From Bradyrhizobium sp. AZCC 1693 (GTDB lineage Bacteria > Pseudomonadota > Alphaproteobacteria > Rhizobiales > Xanthobacteraceae), in contig NZ_JAZHSD010000001.1 of NCBI RefSeq assembly GCF_036924745.1, forward strand, positions 372,001 to 436,000: a stretch of DNA of 64,000 nt, read 5' to 3'. Positions 9,426 through 18,198 of this stretch are shown here, piece after piece. Position numbers and translations under genes: made by a program. The notes beneath the pieces were generated by a model, which had not been told where the DNA came from, searched no databases, and worked only from the letters and a program-made list of their open reading frames with translations. Every line of letters starts with the position of its first letter. Position 1 is the first letter of the stretch.

Positions 9426-9803
9426 ATGATCGACCACATCTCCGTCGGCGTCAGCGACCTCGAACGTTCCGCACGCTTTTATGAAGCAACGCTTGCAGCG
9501 CTCGGCCTATCGCGTCTGGTAACGCGCCCCGCCACCATCGGCTTTGGCAAAACCTACCCCGAATTCTGGATCAACCTGCGCGCCGGCATGGCACCGGTCC
9601 CGCCCGAGAGCGGCGCGCATATCTGTCTTCGCGCCAAAACCACCGGCGATGTCGATGCGTTTCATGCCGCCGCGCTGAAATCCGGTGGCCGCTCCGACGG
9701 CGCGCCGGGCCTGCGGCCGCATGACCGCGTGAGGTATTACGCGGCGTTCGTTGTTGACCCCGATGGTAACCGCATCGAGGCGGTGACGTTTCCGAGTGAG
9801 TGA
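9426..9803 (+). CDS. VOC (glyoxalase-fold) protein
   Basis: 125 residues forming a single vicinal-oxygen-chelate domain: MIDHISVGVSDLERSARFYE at the start with the first metal-ligand His, and VVDPDGNRIEAV at the end with the usual Glu. Enzyme class (isomerase, lyase or resistance protein) cannot be told from sequence. It follows cimA by 19 bases on the same strand and converges with the LOG-family gene. Confidence 0.8.
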   Translation: MIDHISVGVSDLERSARFYEATLAALGLSRLVTRPATIGFGKTYPEFWINLRAGMAPVPPESGAHICLRAKTTGDVDAFHAAALKSGGRSDGAPGLRPHDRVRYYAAFVVDPDGNRIEAVTFPSE

Positions 9804-9815
9804 AGCGCCGACTAC

Positions 9816-10436
9816 CTACAGCTTCCGCGCCAATTCCGGCGCCATTTCCTTGGTGCCTTCGGGGGCGCGGGCTGCGGCGGCGCGCAGGCGCGGCACGATG
9901 TCCTCGACCCGTTCGGCCTTGAGGATGTCGATATCCAGCGCCGGGCGGATGAACTCGGTTTCACGCATATGCGCCAACAGCGCGATCAGCGGCTCCCAGA
10001 AGCCGTCGATGTTGGCGAGCAGCACCGGCTTGGAGTGGCGGCCGAGCTGCTGCCAGGTCATCTGCTCGACCAGTTCTTCCAGCGTGCCGACGCCGCCGGG
10101 CAGGGCGACGAACGCATCGGAATGTTCGAACATTAGTCGCTTGCGCTCGTGCATGTCGGGCGTGACGATCATTTCCTGAACGCGCGTCAGCATATTTTCG
10201 CGGGATCGCAAAAAGTCCGGAATGATGCCGGTGACCAGGCCGCCGTGATCCAGCGTGGACTTGGCGACCGCGCCCATCAGGCCGACCGATCCGCCGCCAT
10301 AGACAAGCCGGATATTGTTCTCGGCAAAAGCCTTTCCCAGAGCATGGGCAGCTTTTACAAAGCTTGGGCTGGAACCGGGGCCGGAGCCGCAATAGACGCA
10401 GACGGTTTTGATTTGTTCGGTTTTGATTTGATCCAT
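9816..10436 (-). CDS. LOG family protein (nucleoside 5'-monophosphate phosphoribohydrolase)
   Basis: 206 residues from MDQIKTEQ. The Rossmann-type fold carries CVYCGSGPG, YGGGSVGLMG (46-55), DMHERKRLMF (94-103) and PGGVGTLEEL (113-122), the hallmark of LOG/TIGR00730 proteins. These release free cytokinin or ribose 5-phosphate from nucleoside monophosphates. In plant-associated bacteria they are annotated as cytokinin-activating, but most are general nucleotide hydrolases, so the hormone role is only a possibility. Confidence 0.88.
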   Translation of the reverse strand: MDQIKTEQIKTVCVYCGSGPGSSPSFVKAAHALGKAFAENNIRLVYGGGSVGLMGAVAKSTLDHGGLVTGIIPDFLRSRENMLTRVQEMIVTPDMHERKRLMFEHSDAFVALPGGVGTLEELVEQMTWQQLGRHSKPVLLANIDGFWEPLIALLAHMRETEFIRPALDIDILKAERVEDIVPRLRAAAARAPEGTKEMAPELARKL

Positions 10437-10648
10437 GGAGATCATGTGGCACTGCACCCATTAAAGCTCAAGTCTGGTTGACTTCGCTGATGCAGCAGAA
10501 ATAGGCCCGAAATCAAACCAAACGGGGGAAAGATTTATCTTTCAAGGCTGTACGGCAGAGTTAAAGGCTCTATATGACGAGCATATGCAGACTATCGAAA
10601 ATTCCCTGAAGGCGACTGGTGCGCCACCTTGCTCTGGGCGCGACGCCA

Positions 10649-12643
10649 ATGGCTGACCCTGATTCGCACCCGCACGCCGGCGCCGCCCCTCCGGCCAGCA
10701 ACTCTCCCGAAAAAGCGACCCTGGTGGGGACGCTGGTGCATCTGTGGCCCTATATCTGGCCCGGCGACCGCGCCGACCTGAAGATGCGCGTGGTCTGGTC
10801 GATGGTGCTGCTGCTGGCAGCCAAGCTCGCGACGCTGACGGTGCCGTTCACCTTCAAATGGGCGATCGATGCGCTCAATGGCGCTGGCTCTGCGCCGGTC
10901 GAGCCGTCCAACTGGATGCTGTGGCTGATTGCCTCGCCCCTGCTGATGACCGCGAGCTACGGCGCGGTGCGCGTGCTGATGGCGGTGCTGACGCAATGGC
11001 GCGATGGCATTTTCGCTCGCGTGGCGATGCATGCGGTGCGCAAGCTCGCCTACATCACTTTCGTTCACATGCACGAATTGTCGCTGCGCTTCCATCTGGA
11101 GCGCAAGACCGGCGGCTTGACGCGCGTGCTGGAGCGCGGCCGTACCGGCATCGAAGTGATCGTACGGATGGTGATCCTGCAGCTGATCCCGACCATCGTC
11201 GAGGTCTCGCTCTTGATGGCGGTGCTGCTATGGCAGTTCGACTGGCGCTACGTGCTGGTCACCGCGATCACGGTCGTGATCTACATGTACTACACTTACC
11301 TCGCCACCGAATGGCGGATCGAGATCCGCCGCAAGATGAACGATTCCGACACCGAGGCGAACACCAAGGCGATCGACTCGCTGCTGAACTACGAGACGGT
11401 GAAATATTTCAGCGCCGAGGCGCGCGAAGCCGAGCGCTACGACCGTTCGATGGAGCGCTACGAGCGCAACAGCGTCAAGACCTACACCTCGCTGGCGGTG
11501 CTCAACGCCGGGCAGGCGGTGATCTTCACGTTTGGCCTCACCGCAACCATGCTGATGTGCGCAGTGGGCATCCGCAACGGCACCAATACGGTCGGCGATT
11601 TCGTCATGGTCAACGCCATGATGATCCAGCTCTACCAGCCGCTGAATTTCATGGGCATGGTCTATCGCGAGATCAAGCAGGCGATCATCGACATCGAGAA
11701 GATGTTCAACGTGCTGCAGCGCAATCCCGAGGTCAGGGATATCCCGGGTGCAATGCCGCTGGTCGTCAGCTCCGGCAATGTGCGCTTCGACGACGTGCGC
11801 TTTGCCTACGATCCGGAGCGGCCGATCCTCAAGGGTCTCAGCTTCGAGGTGCCCGCCGGCAAGACGTTTGCGATCGTAGGTCCATCCGGCGCCGGCAAGT
11901 CGACGATCTCGCGGCTGCTGTTTCGTCTCTACGACGTCTCCAGCGGCAAAATCCTGATCGACGGCCAGGACATCAGGAACGTCACGCAGGCGAGCCTGCG
12001 CGCCTCGATTGGCATGGTGCCGCAGGACACCGTGCTGTTCAACGACGCCATCCGCTACAACATCCGCTACGGCCGCTGGGACGCCGGCGATGCCGAGGTC
12101 GAGCAGGCGGCGCAACTGGCGCAGATCGACAGCTTTATTCGAAACTCGCCGAAGGGGTACGAAACCCAGGTCGGCGAACGCGGCCTGAAACTGTCGGGCG
12201 GCGAGAAGCAGCGCGTGGCAATTGCGCGCACGGTGCTGAAGGCGCCACCGATCCTGGTGCTCGATGAAGCAACGTCCGCGCTCGACAGCCATACCGAGCA
12301 TGAAATCCAGGAAGCGCTGGAGCGCGTCTCGCGTGGCCGCACCTCGCTGGTGATCGCACACCGGCTGTCGACCATTGTCGGCGCCGATGAAATTATCGTG
12401 CTGGATCAAGGGCGCATCGCCGAGCGCGGCACCCATATCAGGCTTTTGGCGTCCGGCGGGCTCTATGCCAGTATGTGGAATAGGCAGCGCGAAGCCGAGG
12501 AGGCGCGGGAGAAGCTCGCCCAGATCGACGATGGCAACGTTGCGCCGAACCGCGCCCCGCCGCCGGTCGATGATCCGCTCAACGAGCAGCCGCAATCCAA
12601 AGATCCCTTGTCCAAAGATCCCTTGGCAACCGCCGCGGAATAA
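10649..12643 (+). CDS. Atm1-type ABC exporter, fused permease and ATPase
   Basis: About 664 residues from the ATG at 10649 (an in-frame GTG at 10619 would add 10). An N-terminal six-helix membrane domain with NYETVKYFSAEAREAERYD is followed by an ATPase domain with Walker A GPSGAGKST (about 411-419), signature LSGGEKQRVAIAR and Walker B ILVLDEATSALD. The NYETVKYF stretch is characteristic of mitochondrial Atm1/HMT relatives, which export glutathione-linked or Fe-S-related compounds and protect against metals. The tail repeats KDPLSKDPL. It works as a homodimer in the inner membrane. Confidence 0.9.
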   Translation: MADPDSHPHAGAAPPASNSPEKATLVGTLVHLWPYIWPGDRADLKMRVVWSMVLLLAAKLATLTVPFTFKWAIDALNGAGSAPVEPSNWMLWLIASPLLMTASYGAVRVLMAVLTQWRDGIFARVAMHAVRKLAYITFVHMHELSLRFHLERKTGGLTRVLERGRTGIEVIVRMVILQLIPTIVEVSLLMAVLLWQFDWRYVLVTAITVVIYMYYTYLATEWRIEIRRKMNDSDTEANTKAIDSLLNYETVKYFSAEAREAERYDRSMERYERNSVKTYTSLAVLNAGQAVIFTFGLTATMLMCAVGIRNGTNTVGDFVMVNAMMIQLYQPLNFMGMVYREIKQAIIDIEKMFNVLQRNPEVRDIPGAMPLVVSSGNVRFDDVRFAYDPERPILKGLSFEVPAGKTFAIVGPSGAGKSTISRLLFRLYDVSSGKILIDGQDIRNVTQASLRASIGMVPQDTVLFNDAIRYNIRYGRWDAGDAEVEQAAQLAQIDSFIRNSPKGYETQVGERGLKLSGGEKQRVAIARTVLKAPPILVLDEATSALDSHTEHEIQEALERVSRGRTSLVIAHRLSTIVGADEIIVLDQGRIAERGTHIRLLASGGLYASMWNRQREAEEAREKLAQIDDGNVAPNRAPPPVDDPLNEQPQSKDPLSKDPLATAAE

Positions 12644-12700
12644 TCCAAATACGGCGCTACTTCCCGGAACCGGAAGTCGGCCAGACAACAGCGAGCCCTA

Positions 12701-13399
12701 ATGTCGATTGCGAATTCCATCCGTGCGCAGATCCCGCCGATCCATCCCGAGGGCTATCCCTTCATTGGCGGCTTTGCGCTCGTCAGCCTGATCCTGTTCT
12801 GGATCTGGACGCCGTTGGGCTGGATCGGCTCGCTCCTGACGATCTGGTGCGCGCTGTTCTTCCGCGATCCCGTCCGCGTCACGCCGGTGCGCGACGGCAT
12901 CGTGGTGGCGCCGGCCGACGGCCGGGTCTCCATGGTCGCGCAGGTTTTGCCCCCGGCCGAACTCGGCCTCGGCGACCGGCCGCTGCCGCGCATTTCGATC
13001 TTCATGAGCGTGTTCAACTGCCACGTGAACCGCAGCCCGGTGGCGGGCCGGATCGACCGCATCGCTTACCGGCCCGGCGCCTTCATCAACGCCGAGCTCG
13101 ACAAGGCCAGCGAAGACAATGAGCGCAATTCGCTTGTCATCTCCACGACGAACGGACGGATCGGCGTGGTCCAGATCGCCGGCCTGGTGGCGCGGCGGAT
13201 TGTCTCATTCGTGCGGGAAGGCCAGTCGATCGGCGCCGGCGAGCGGTTCGGCCTGATCCGTTTCGGCTCGCGCCTGGACGTTTATCTGCCCGAAGGCACG
13301 CGATCGCTGGTTTCCGAGGGCCAAACGGCCGTGGCCGGCGAGACGATTTTGGCCGATTTCGGGTCGAGCGAGCAGGGGCGGACGTTTCGGGCCGATTAA
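12701..13399 (+). CDS. psd: Phosphatidylserine decarboxylase proenzyme, short form
   Basis: Converts phosphatidylserine to phosphatidylethanolamine. 232 residues, the length of the alphaproteobacterial short class. After an N-terminal membrane segment (about 22-54) come [25 protein letters not shown] and the self-cleavage site RFGSRLDV, where Ser190 becomes the pyruvoyl group. Followed by pssA, which makes its substrate, so the two genes give the complete CDP-diacylglycerol to phosphatidylethanolamine branch. Confidence 0.95.
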   Translation: MSIANSIRAQIPPIHPEGYPFIGGFALVSLILFWIWTPLGWIGSLLTIWCALFFRDPVRVTPVRDGIVVAPADGRVSMVAQVLPPAELGLGDRPLPRISIFMSVFNCHVNRSPVAGRIDRIAYRPGAFINAELDKASEDNERNSLVISTTNGRIGVVQIAGLVARRIVSFVREGQSIGAGERFGLIRFGSRLDVYLPEGTRSLVSEGQTAVAGETILADFGSSEQGRTFRAD

Positions 13400-13465
13400 C
13401 CACCCGCCGGCCGCCTAAATGCCAGGCCGCCGCCAATGGTGAACCGGGCTGCCGCTTGCTATATA

Positions 13466-14365
13466 ATGGCAGGCATGCTGACCCCCGATCCCAAATACAC
13501 TGAACTGCGCCGCCGCCGGTTTCGCCCGATCCCGGTGCGGATGCTGGTGCCCAACGTCATCACCTTGCTGGCGATCTGCGCCGGGCTGACGGCGATCCGC
13601 CTGTCGATCGAAGGGCGGATGGAGCTCGCGGTCGCCGCCATCGTCTTCGCGGCGGTGCTGGACGGGGTCGACGGCCGTGTCGCGCGCATGATCAAGGGCC
13701 AGTCGAAATTCGGCGCCGAACTCGACAGCCTTGCGGATTTCGTCAATTTCGGCGTTGCGCCCGGCCTGATGCTGTACTTCTGGCAGCTGCAGGAATTGAA
13801 CAATGGCGGCTGGATCGCGGCGATGGTGTTTGCGATCGCGGGCGGCCTGCGGCTGGCGCGTTTCAACGCCTCGATCGACGATCCGAACAAGCCTGCCTTT
13901 GCGGCGAACTACTTCACCGGCGTGCCGGCGCCGGCCGGCGCCATCCTTGCGATGCTGCCGTTCTATCTGGCGTTTCTGGGCGTCTCGAAACCGCCGGCCA
14001 TGCTGACCGCGGGCTATACACTTCTCATCGCGTCCCTGATGGTGTCGCGCCTGCCGGTATTTTCCGGCAAGACGGTGCGGATGCGTGTGCCGCCGGAAAT
14101 GGTGCTGCCGGTTTTCGTCTCCGTGGTGTTCTTCGTCGCGCTGTTGATCGGCTATCCCTGGCACATCTTTTCGATCGGCTCGGTGCTCTACCTCCTGAGT
14201 CTGCCCTGGGGGTGGAAGTCTTATCGCGACCATGAGCGCAAGGCCGCCCTTGCCGCGCAGCCGGCCGCGGCGACAGAGGCCGCCGCCGCGGCGTCAGCTC
14301 CGGCGGCGACATTTTCGCCGGCCGCTGGCGATACCAAGGACGAACGGCCGTCGCGGCTGAACTGA
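13466..14365 (+). CDS. pssA: CDP-diacylglycerol-serine O-phosphatidyltransferase
   Basis: Makes phosphatidylserine from CDP-diacylglycerol and serine in the inner membrane. The CDP-alcohol transferase signature is intact: LDGVDGRVAR followed by FGAELDSLAD (D-x2-DG-x2-AR-x8-G-x3-D-x3-D). About eight hydrophobic helices. The start is uncertain: ATGs at 13466 (MAGML) and 13475 (MLTPD), and an earlier in-frame start at 13436, are possible. The C-terminus carries an unusual Ala-rich tail (AAATEAAAAASAPAA) of no known role. Directly follows psd. Confidence 0.93.
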   Translation: MAGMLTPDPKYTELRRRRFRPIPVRMLVPNVITLLAICAGLTAIRLSIEGRMELAVAAIVFAAVLDGVDGRVARMIKGQSKFGAELDSLADFVNFGVAPGLMLYFWQLQELNNGGWIAAMVFAIAGGLRLARFNASIDDPNKPAFAANYFTGVPAPAGAILAMLPFYLAFLGVSKPPAMLTAGYTLLIASLMVSRLPVFSGKTVRMRVPPEMVLPVFVSVVFFVALLIGYPWHIFSIGSVLYLLSLPWGWKSYRDHERKAALAAQPAAATEAAAAASAPAATFSPAAGDTKDERPSRLN

Positions 14366-14495
14366 GCATCCTCGCTACTCTCCGATATAGCTGCCATGAG
14401 CCGCAGCCGAGTTGGGTTCTGCCCCAATCTCGGCTATAGGGGCTTGGCGACGTACGGCCTCAAAGAGCCGGGCCGAAAAATCAGGAGAGAACGCC

Positions 14496-15215
14496 GTGAA
14501 CAAAGCCGTTACCGCCCCGCTGCCTGCTTCCGTCCTCGAGGCGCTGGCGCGCTATGACACGCCGACGATCTGCAATGCGATGGAGATCGTGGCGCCGGAA
14601 CGCCGCCTGATCGGCTACACCACCAAGCCGCTGGTCTGCCCGTTCCCCGATTTGCCGCCGATGGTCGGCTACGCCCGCACCGTGACGATCCGCTCGGTGC
14701 TGAAATCCACCCTTCCGGCCGATGAGCAGGCCCGCCGCCGCATCGCCTATTACGAATATGTCGGCACCGGCTTTGGCCCGCGCATCACCGTGATCCAGGA
14801 TATCGACGGCGCCGATGTCGGTTACGGCGCGTTCTGGGGCGAGGTGCAGAGCAACGTGCACAAGGCGCTCGGCTGCCTCGGCGTCATCACCGACGGCTCG
14901 ATCCGCGACATCCCGCAATGGGCGCCGGGCTTTCAGGCGCTGGCCGGCTCGGTCGGGCCGTCGCACGCCTGGGTTCACGCCGAACACTGGGGCGGCGAAG
15001 TGCGCGTCGCCGGCATGACGGTGCATTCCGACGATCTGATCCACGCCGACCAGCACGGCGCCATCGTGATCCCGACAGATATCGCGGCGAAGATTCCGGA
15101 AGCCGCCGAACTCTGCGGCCGGCGCGAGACGCCGATCCTGGAGATCACGCGCAGCCCGGACTTCACGCTGGAAAAACTCAAAGAGGCGCTGAAACGTTCG
15201 TCCGAGATCCACTGA
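14496..15215 (+). CDS. RraA family protein (aldolase-like)
   Basis: 239 residues from a GTG with AGGAGA upstream; this start fits the family better than an upstream ATG at 14412. Features include YDTPTICNAMEIV at the N-terminus, GYGAFWGEVQSNVHKALGCLGVITDGSIRD and HADQHGAIVIP. RraA-like proteins include 4-hydroxy-4-methyl-2-oxoglutarate/oxaloacetate aldolases and the RNase E inhibitor; for a stand-alone rhizobial protein of this length next to a tricarboxylate-type binding protein, an aldolase or decarboxylase acting on an organic acid is more likely. That pairing is inference from context. Confidence 0.75.
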   Translation: MNKAVTAPLPASVLEALARYDTPTICNAMEIVAPERRLIGYTTKPLVCPFPDLPPMVGYARTVTIRSVLKSTLPADEQARRRIAYYEYVGTGFGPRITVIQDIDGADVGYGAFWGEVQSNVHKALGCLGVITDGSIRDIPQWAPGFQALAGSVGPSHAWVHAEHWGGEVRVAGMTVHSDDLIHADQHGAIVIPTDIAAKIPEAAELCGRRETPILEITRSPDFTLEKLKEALKRSSEIH

Positions 15216-15251
15216 CAAAAAGTCGGGGTTCAACAAACAGGGGGAAACGTC

Positions 15252-16220
15252 ATGAAGGGGTTCTGCGCGGCGCTGTCATTCTTGATCCTCTTCGGTGCCG
15301 CGCCAGTGCAGGCGCAAACCTACCCCTCTCGTCCCATCACGCTGGTGGTGCCGTTCCCGCCGGGCGGATCGACCGATGCGGCCGCCCGGATCATGGCCGA
15401 GCGGATGCGCGCGACGCTCGGGCAGTCCGTCGTGATCGAAAATGTCGGCGGCGCCGGCGGCAGCATTGGTGTCGGGCGCGTCGCCCGCGCCGCGCCTGAC
15501 GGCTACACCTTCGACATCGGCCAGTGGGACACCCATGTCGGCAGCATCATCTACAAGCTCGACTACGACCTCGAAAAAGATTTTGAGCCGATCGCGCTTG
15601 TTTCGAACAATCCCCAGCTCATGGTCGCCAAGAATGACCTGCCGGCGAAGACGCTTGCCGAGCTGGTCGCGTGGATGAAGGAAAATCCCGGCAAGATCAA
15701 CTTCGTCAACCAGAACGCGGCGGCGAACGTCACCGGCGTAATGTTCGAGAACCTGACCAGGCAGAAGGTGCAGTTCATTCCCTATCGCGGCGCAGGCCCC
15801 GCGATGACCGACCTCATCTCCGGCACGGTGGATCTGCTGGTGGTGCAGGGCGCGGTGGCGCTGCCGCAAATCCGCGCCGGCAAGATCAAGGCGCTGGCCA
15901 ACCTCTCGGCGACGCGCTCGGCTTCGATGCCGGATATTCCGACCGCGGACGAGACCGGCGTGCCCGGCCTCTATATGTCGGGCTGGTTCGGCTTCTGGGC
16001 GCCGAAGGGCACGCCGAAGGATGTCATCGCCAAACTCAACGCCGCGACGGTGGAGGCACTGGCCGATCCGGCGATCCAGAAGCGCTTTACCGAACTGGGC
16101 CTCGACGTTGCGCCCCGTGCGCAGCAAACGCCGGAAGGATTGGCCGCTTTCCAGAAGGCCGAGATCGAAAAATGGTGGCCGATCATCAAGGCCGCCGGCA
16201 TCGGCGCGCAGGCGCAGTGA
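15252..16220 (+). CDS. Bug/TctC-type periplasmic binding protein
   Basis: 322 residues with a signal peptide (FLILFGAAPVQAQ) and the typical TctC start YPSRPITLVVPFPPGGSTD, the VIENVGGAGGSIG ligand loop and PYRGAGPAMTDLISGTVD. Binds a carboxylate for a tripartite tricarboxylate transporter, but no TctA or TctB membrane genes are nearby, so it is an orphan receptor. It starts 36 bases after the RraA-like gene and may share its transcript. Confidence 0.88.
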   Translation: MKGFCAALSFLILFGAAPVQAQTYPSRPITLVVPFPPGGSTDAAARIMAERMRATLGQSVVIENVGGAGGSIGVGRVARAAPDGYTFDIGQWDTHVGSIIYKLDYDLEKDFEPIALVSNNPQLMVAKNDLPAKTLAELVAWMKENPGKINFVNQNAAANVTGVMFENLTRQKVQFIPYRGAGPAMTDLISGTVDLLVVQGAVALPQIRAGKIKALANLSATRSASMPDIPTADETGVPGLYMSGWFGFWAPKGTPKDVIAKLNAATVEALADPAIQKRFTELGLDVAPRAQQTPEGLAAFQKAEIEKWWPIIKAAGIGAQAQ

Positions 16221-16277
16221 ACGCCAACCGCTATGGTTAGCGAACCCTTGAGATCGTGCGGCTCGCTGCCCGCAATT

Positions 16278-16331
16278 CTACGACCGCGCTTTAGGTTTAA
16301 CCTTTACGCCTCTTTAATGGCGCGGTCGTAG
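16278..16331. repeat. 12-bp inverted repeat upstream of the stator genes
   Basis: Arms CTACGACCGCGC (16278-16289) and GCGCGGTCGTAG (16320-16331) are exact reverse complements with a 30-base AT-richer spacer. It lies 80 bases before the MotA-like gene, so it could be an operator or a transcript-end hairpin of the gene upstream. Confidence 0.6.
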
Positions 16332-16410
16332 GGTGCCTCTTGCGCAGCTCCGGATGAGCCGCGCGACCGGTCAGAATGGCCGGTAGTTCGCGTATGCGTC
16401 GGAGTTCAGA

Positions 16411-17184
16411 ATGGATATCACTACGCTCCTTGGCCTGGTCGCCGGCGCCATCGTCCTGTCGACGCTGATCCTGATGGGCGGTGACTTCCGGATGTTCTAC
16501 GACATCCACGCCGTCATCATCATCTTCGGCGGCTCGACGGCGGCGACACTGATCCGCTTCCCGCTGAGCGCCATCCTGCACGGCATGCCCTTGGGTGCAA
16601 AATTCGCCTTCACGATGAGCCGTCTTTCGGCACGCGATCTGGTCGACGAATTGGCCCGCATCGCCGAAATCGCCCGCAAGCAGGGTCCGGTCGGCCTGGA
16701 AAAGGTCGAGACGGATGAGCCTTTCCTCGCCAAGGGAATCCGCTACGTCGCCGACGGCTACGATCTCGAATTCATCCGCGACAACATGGAGCGCGATCGC
16801 GACAATTTCCTGATGCACCTGAACGAGGGGTCGAAGATCTATCGCGCGATCGGCGATTGCGCGCCGGCGTTCGGCATGATCGGCACGTTGCTCGGCATGG
16901 TGCAGATGTTCTCGAACATGTCGGACCCTTCGAAACTCGGACCCTTCATGGCGGTCGCCTTGCTGGCGACGCTTTACGGTGCGCTTGTCGCAAACCTGAT
17001 CTGTCTGCCGATCGCCGACAAGCTGCATGGCAAGCTGATCGACGAGGAAACCAACCGCACGCTGATCATCGACGGCATCCTGATGATCCGCGACTCCAAG
17101 AGCCCGGCGCTGGTGCGTGAAATGCTGCTGGCCTACCTGCCCGAAAAACATCGCCACGAGGAAGGCGAGCTGGTTCCAGCCTGA
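16411..17184 (+). CDS. MotA/PomA-like proton or sodium channel subunit
   Basis: 257 residues, four predicted membrane helices (about 4-22, 32-52, 147-170, 180-202), the cytoplasmic loop between the second and third, and the conserved motif CAPAFGMIGTLLGMVQMF with the family Pro. Length and pattern are closer to PomA/MotA than to TolQ or ExbB. It pairs with the MotB/OmpA-like gene 28 bases downstream. No other flagellar genes are in the window, so the pair may power flagella encoded elsewhere or a different envelope process. Confidence 0.8.
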   Translation: MDITTLLGLVAGAIVLSTLILMGGDFRMFYDIHAVIIIFGGSTAATLIRFPLSAILHGMPLGAKFAFTMSRLSARDLVDELARIAEIARKQGPVGLEKVETDEPFLAKGIRYVADGYDLEFIRDNMERDRDNFLMHLNEGSKIYRAIGDCAPAFGMIGTLLGMVQMFSNMSDPSKLGPFMAVALLATLYGALVANLICLPIADKLHGKLIDEETNRTLIIDGILMIRDSKSPALVREMLLAYLPEKHRHEEGELVPA

Positions 17185-17212
17185 TCGGCTGATAGCGGCA
17201 CGGACATAAAGC

Positions 17213-18040
17213 ATGGCCAAGAAAAAACGCGAAGAGGCACACGGCGGTCACGGCTGGTTCGTGACGTTCGCCGATCTGATGGCGCTGCTGCTGGCATTTT
17301 TCGTGATGCTGGTCGCATTCTCCACGCAGGATTCGGCCAAGTTGAAGATCGTCGCGGGTTCGATGCGCGATGCGTTCGGCGTCCAGACCGAATCCCGATA
17401 TTCGGGAATCGTCGAAGCCGACGGCCTGCCGACGCGGCCGAAGCTGAAGAATGTCGAGCATATTTCGCCCGAGGATTCCTCCAATACGCCGACGCCGGAC
17501 GATAAGGACCGTCAGCGCGAAAGTGGCGCCCGCCTGAAGGTTGATCGCGAGTTCGCGCTCGCTTCGGCCTCATTGCGCCAGGCGCTGCAGGACATGCCGG
17601 AACTGACCGAAATGTCCAGGCACATCATTTTCGAAGAGACCAGCCAGGGCCTCAATCTCGAAATCGTCGACCAGGATGGCCGCTCGATGTTCGCCGACGG
17701 CTCCAAGGTGCCCTACGACCGCACCCACCGGCTGATCCAGAAACTGGCCGTGCCGCTGAAGGCGACACCGCTGCGGGTCAACATTGTCGGCCACACCTCG
17801 GCCGGCTTCGTGCCGGCGCGCAGCGAATATGGCGCGTTCGATCTGTCGGCGGACCGCGCCAACGTCGTGCGCCAGATCCTCGAGCGCGAAGGGCTGCCGG
17901 CATCCCATATCTTTGCCGTCGGCGGCAGGGCCGACAGCCAGCCATTGTTTCCCGACGATCCGACATTGCCGGCAAACCGTCGCGTCACCATCACATTGAT
18001 GCGCGAGAATCCGCCGCTTCCGCCAAATCTGAAGCCGTAA
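17213..18040 (+). CDS. MotB/OmpA-like stator subunit
   Basis: 275 residues. The single N-terminal membrane helix carries the ion-binding Asp of stator B subunits in VTFADLMALLLAFFVM (Asp21). A linker leads to a C-terminal OmpA-type peptidoglycan-binding domain (about 150-270) with FDLSADRANVVRQIL and PANRRVTI. With the A subunit just upstream it should form an ion-driven complex anchored to the cell wall. Confidence 0.85.
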   Translation: MAKKKREEAHGGHGWFVTFADLMALLLAFFVMLVAFSTQDSAKLKIVAGSMRDAFGVQTESRYSGIVEADGLPTRPKLKNVEHISPEDSSNTPTPDDKDRQRESGARLKVDREFALASASLRQALQDMPELTEMSRHIIFEETSQGLNLEIVDQDGRSMFADGSKVPYDRTHRLIQKLAVPLKATPLRVNIVGHTSAGFVPARSEYGAFDLSADRANVVRQILEREGLPASHIFAVGGRADSQPLFPDDPTLPANRRVTITLMRENPPLPPNLKP

Positions 18041-18198
18041 CGCGGTGAGACTACCATAATACCATCTCGCGATTTCGATCTGCTTTGCGTGAGCTCCGCA
18101 TCGCATGCGGTGCTATGCTGGACCGACGATTGACAGGCAGCGCGGAAGCGTCGATAGCCGCCCGGATCAATTCAACGACGAGAACGTTTCTCTCCACC

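Noticed and set aside
7844..9439. 531-codon open frame antisense to citramalate synthase
   Set aside because: Mirror of a high-GC gene's codon bias; no start signal or family resemblance, while the plus-strand protein is unmistakable.
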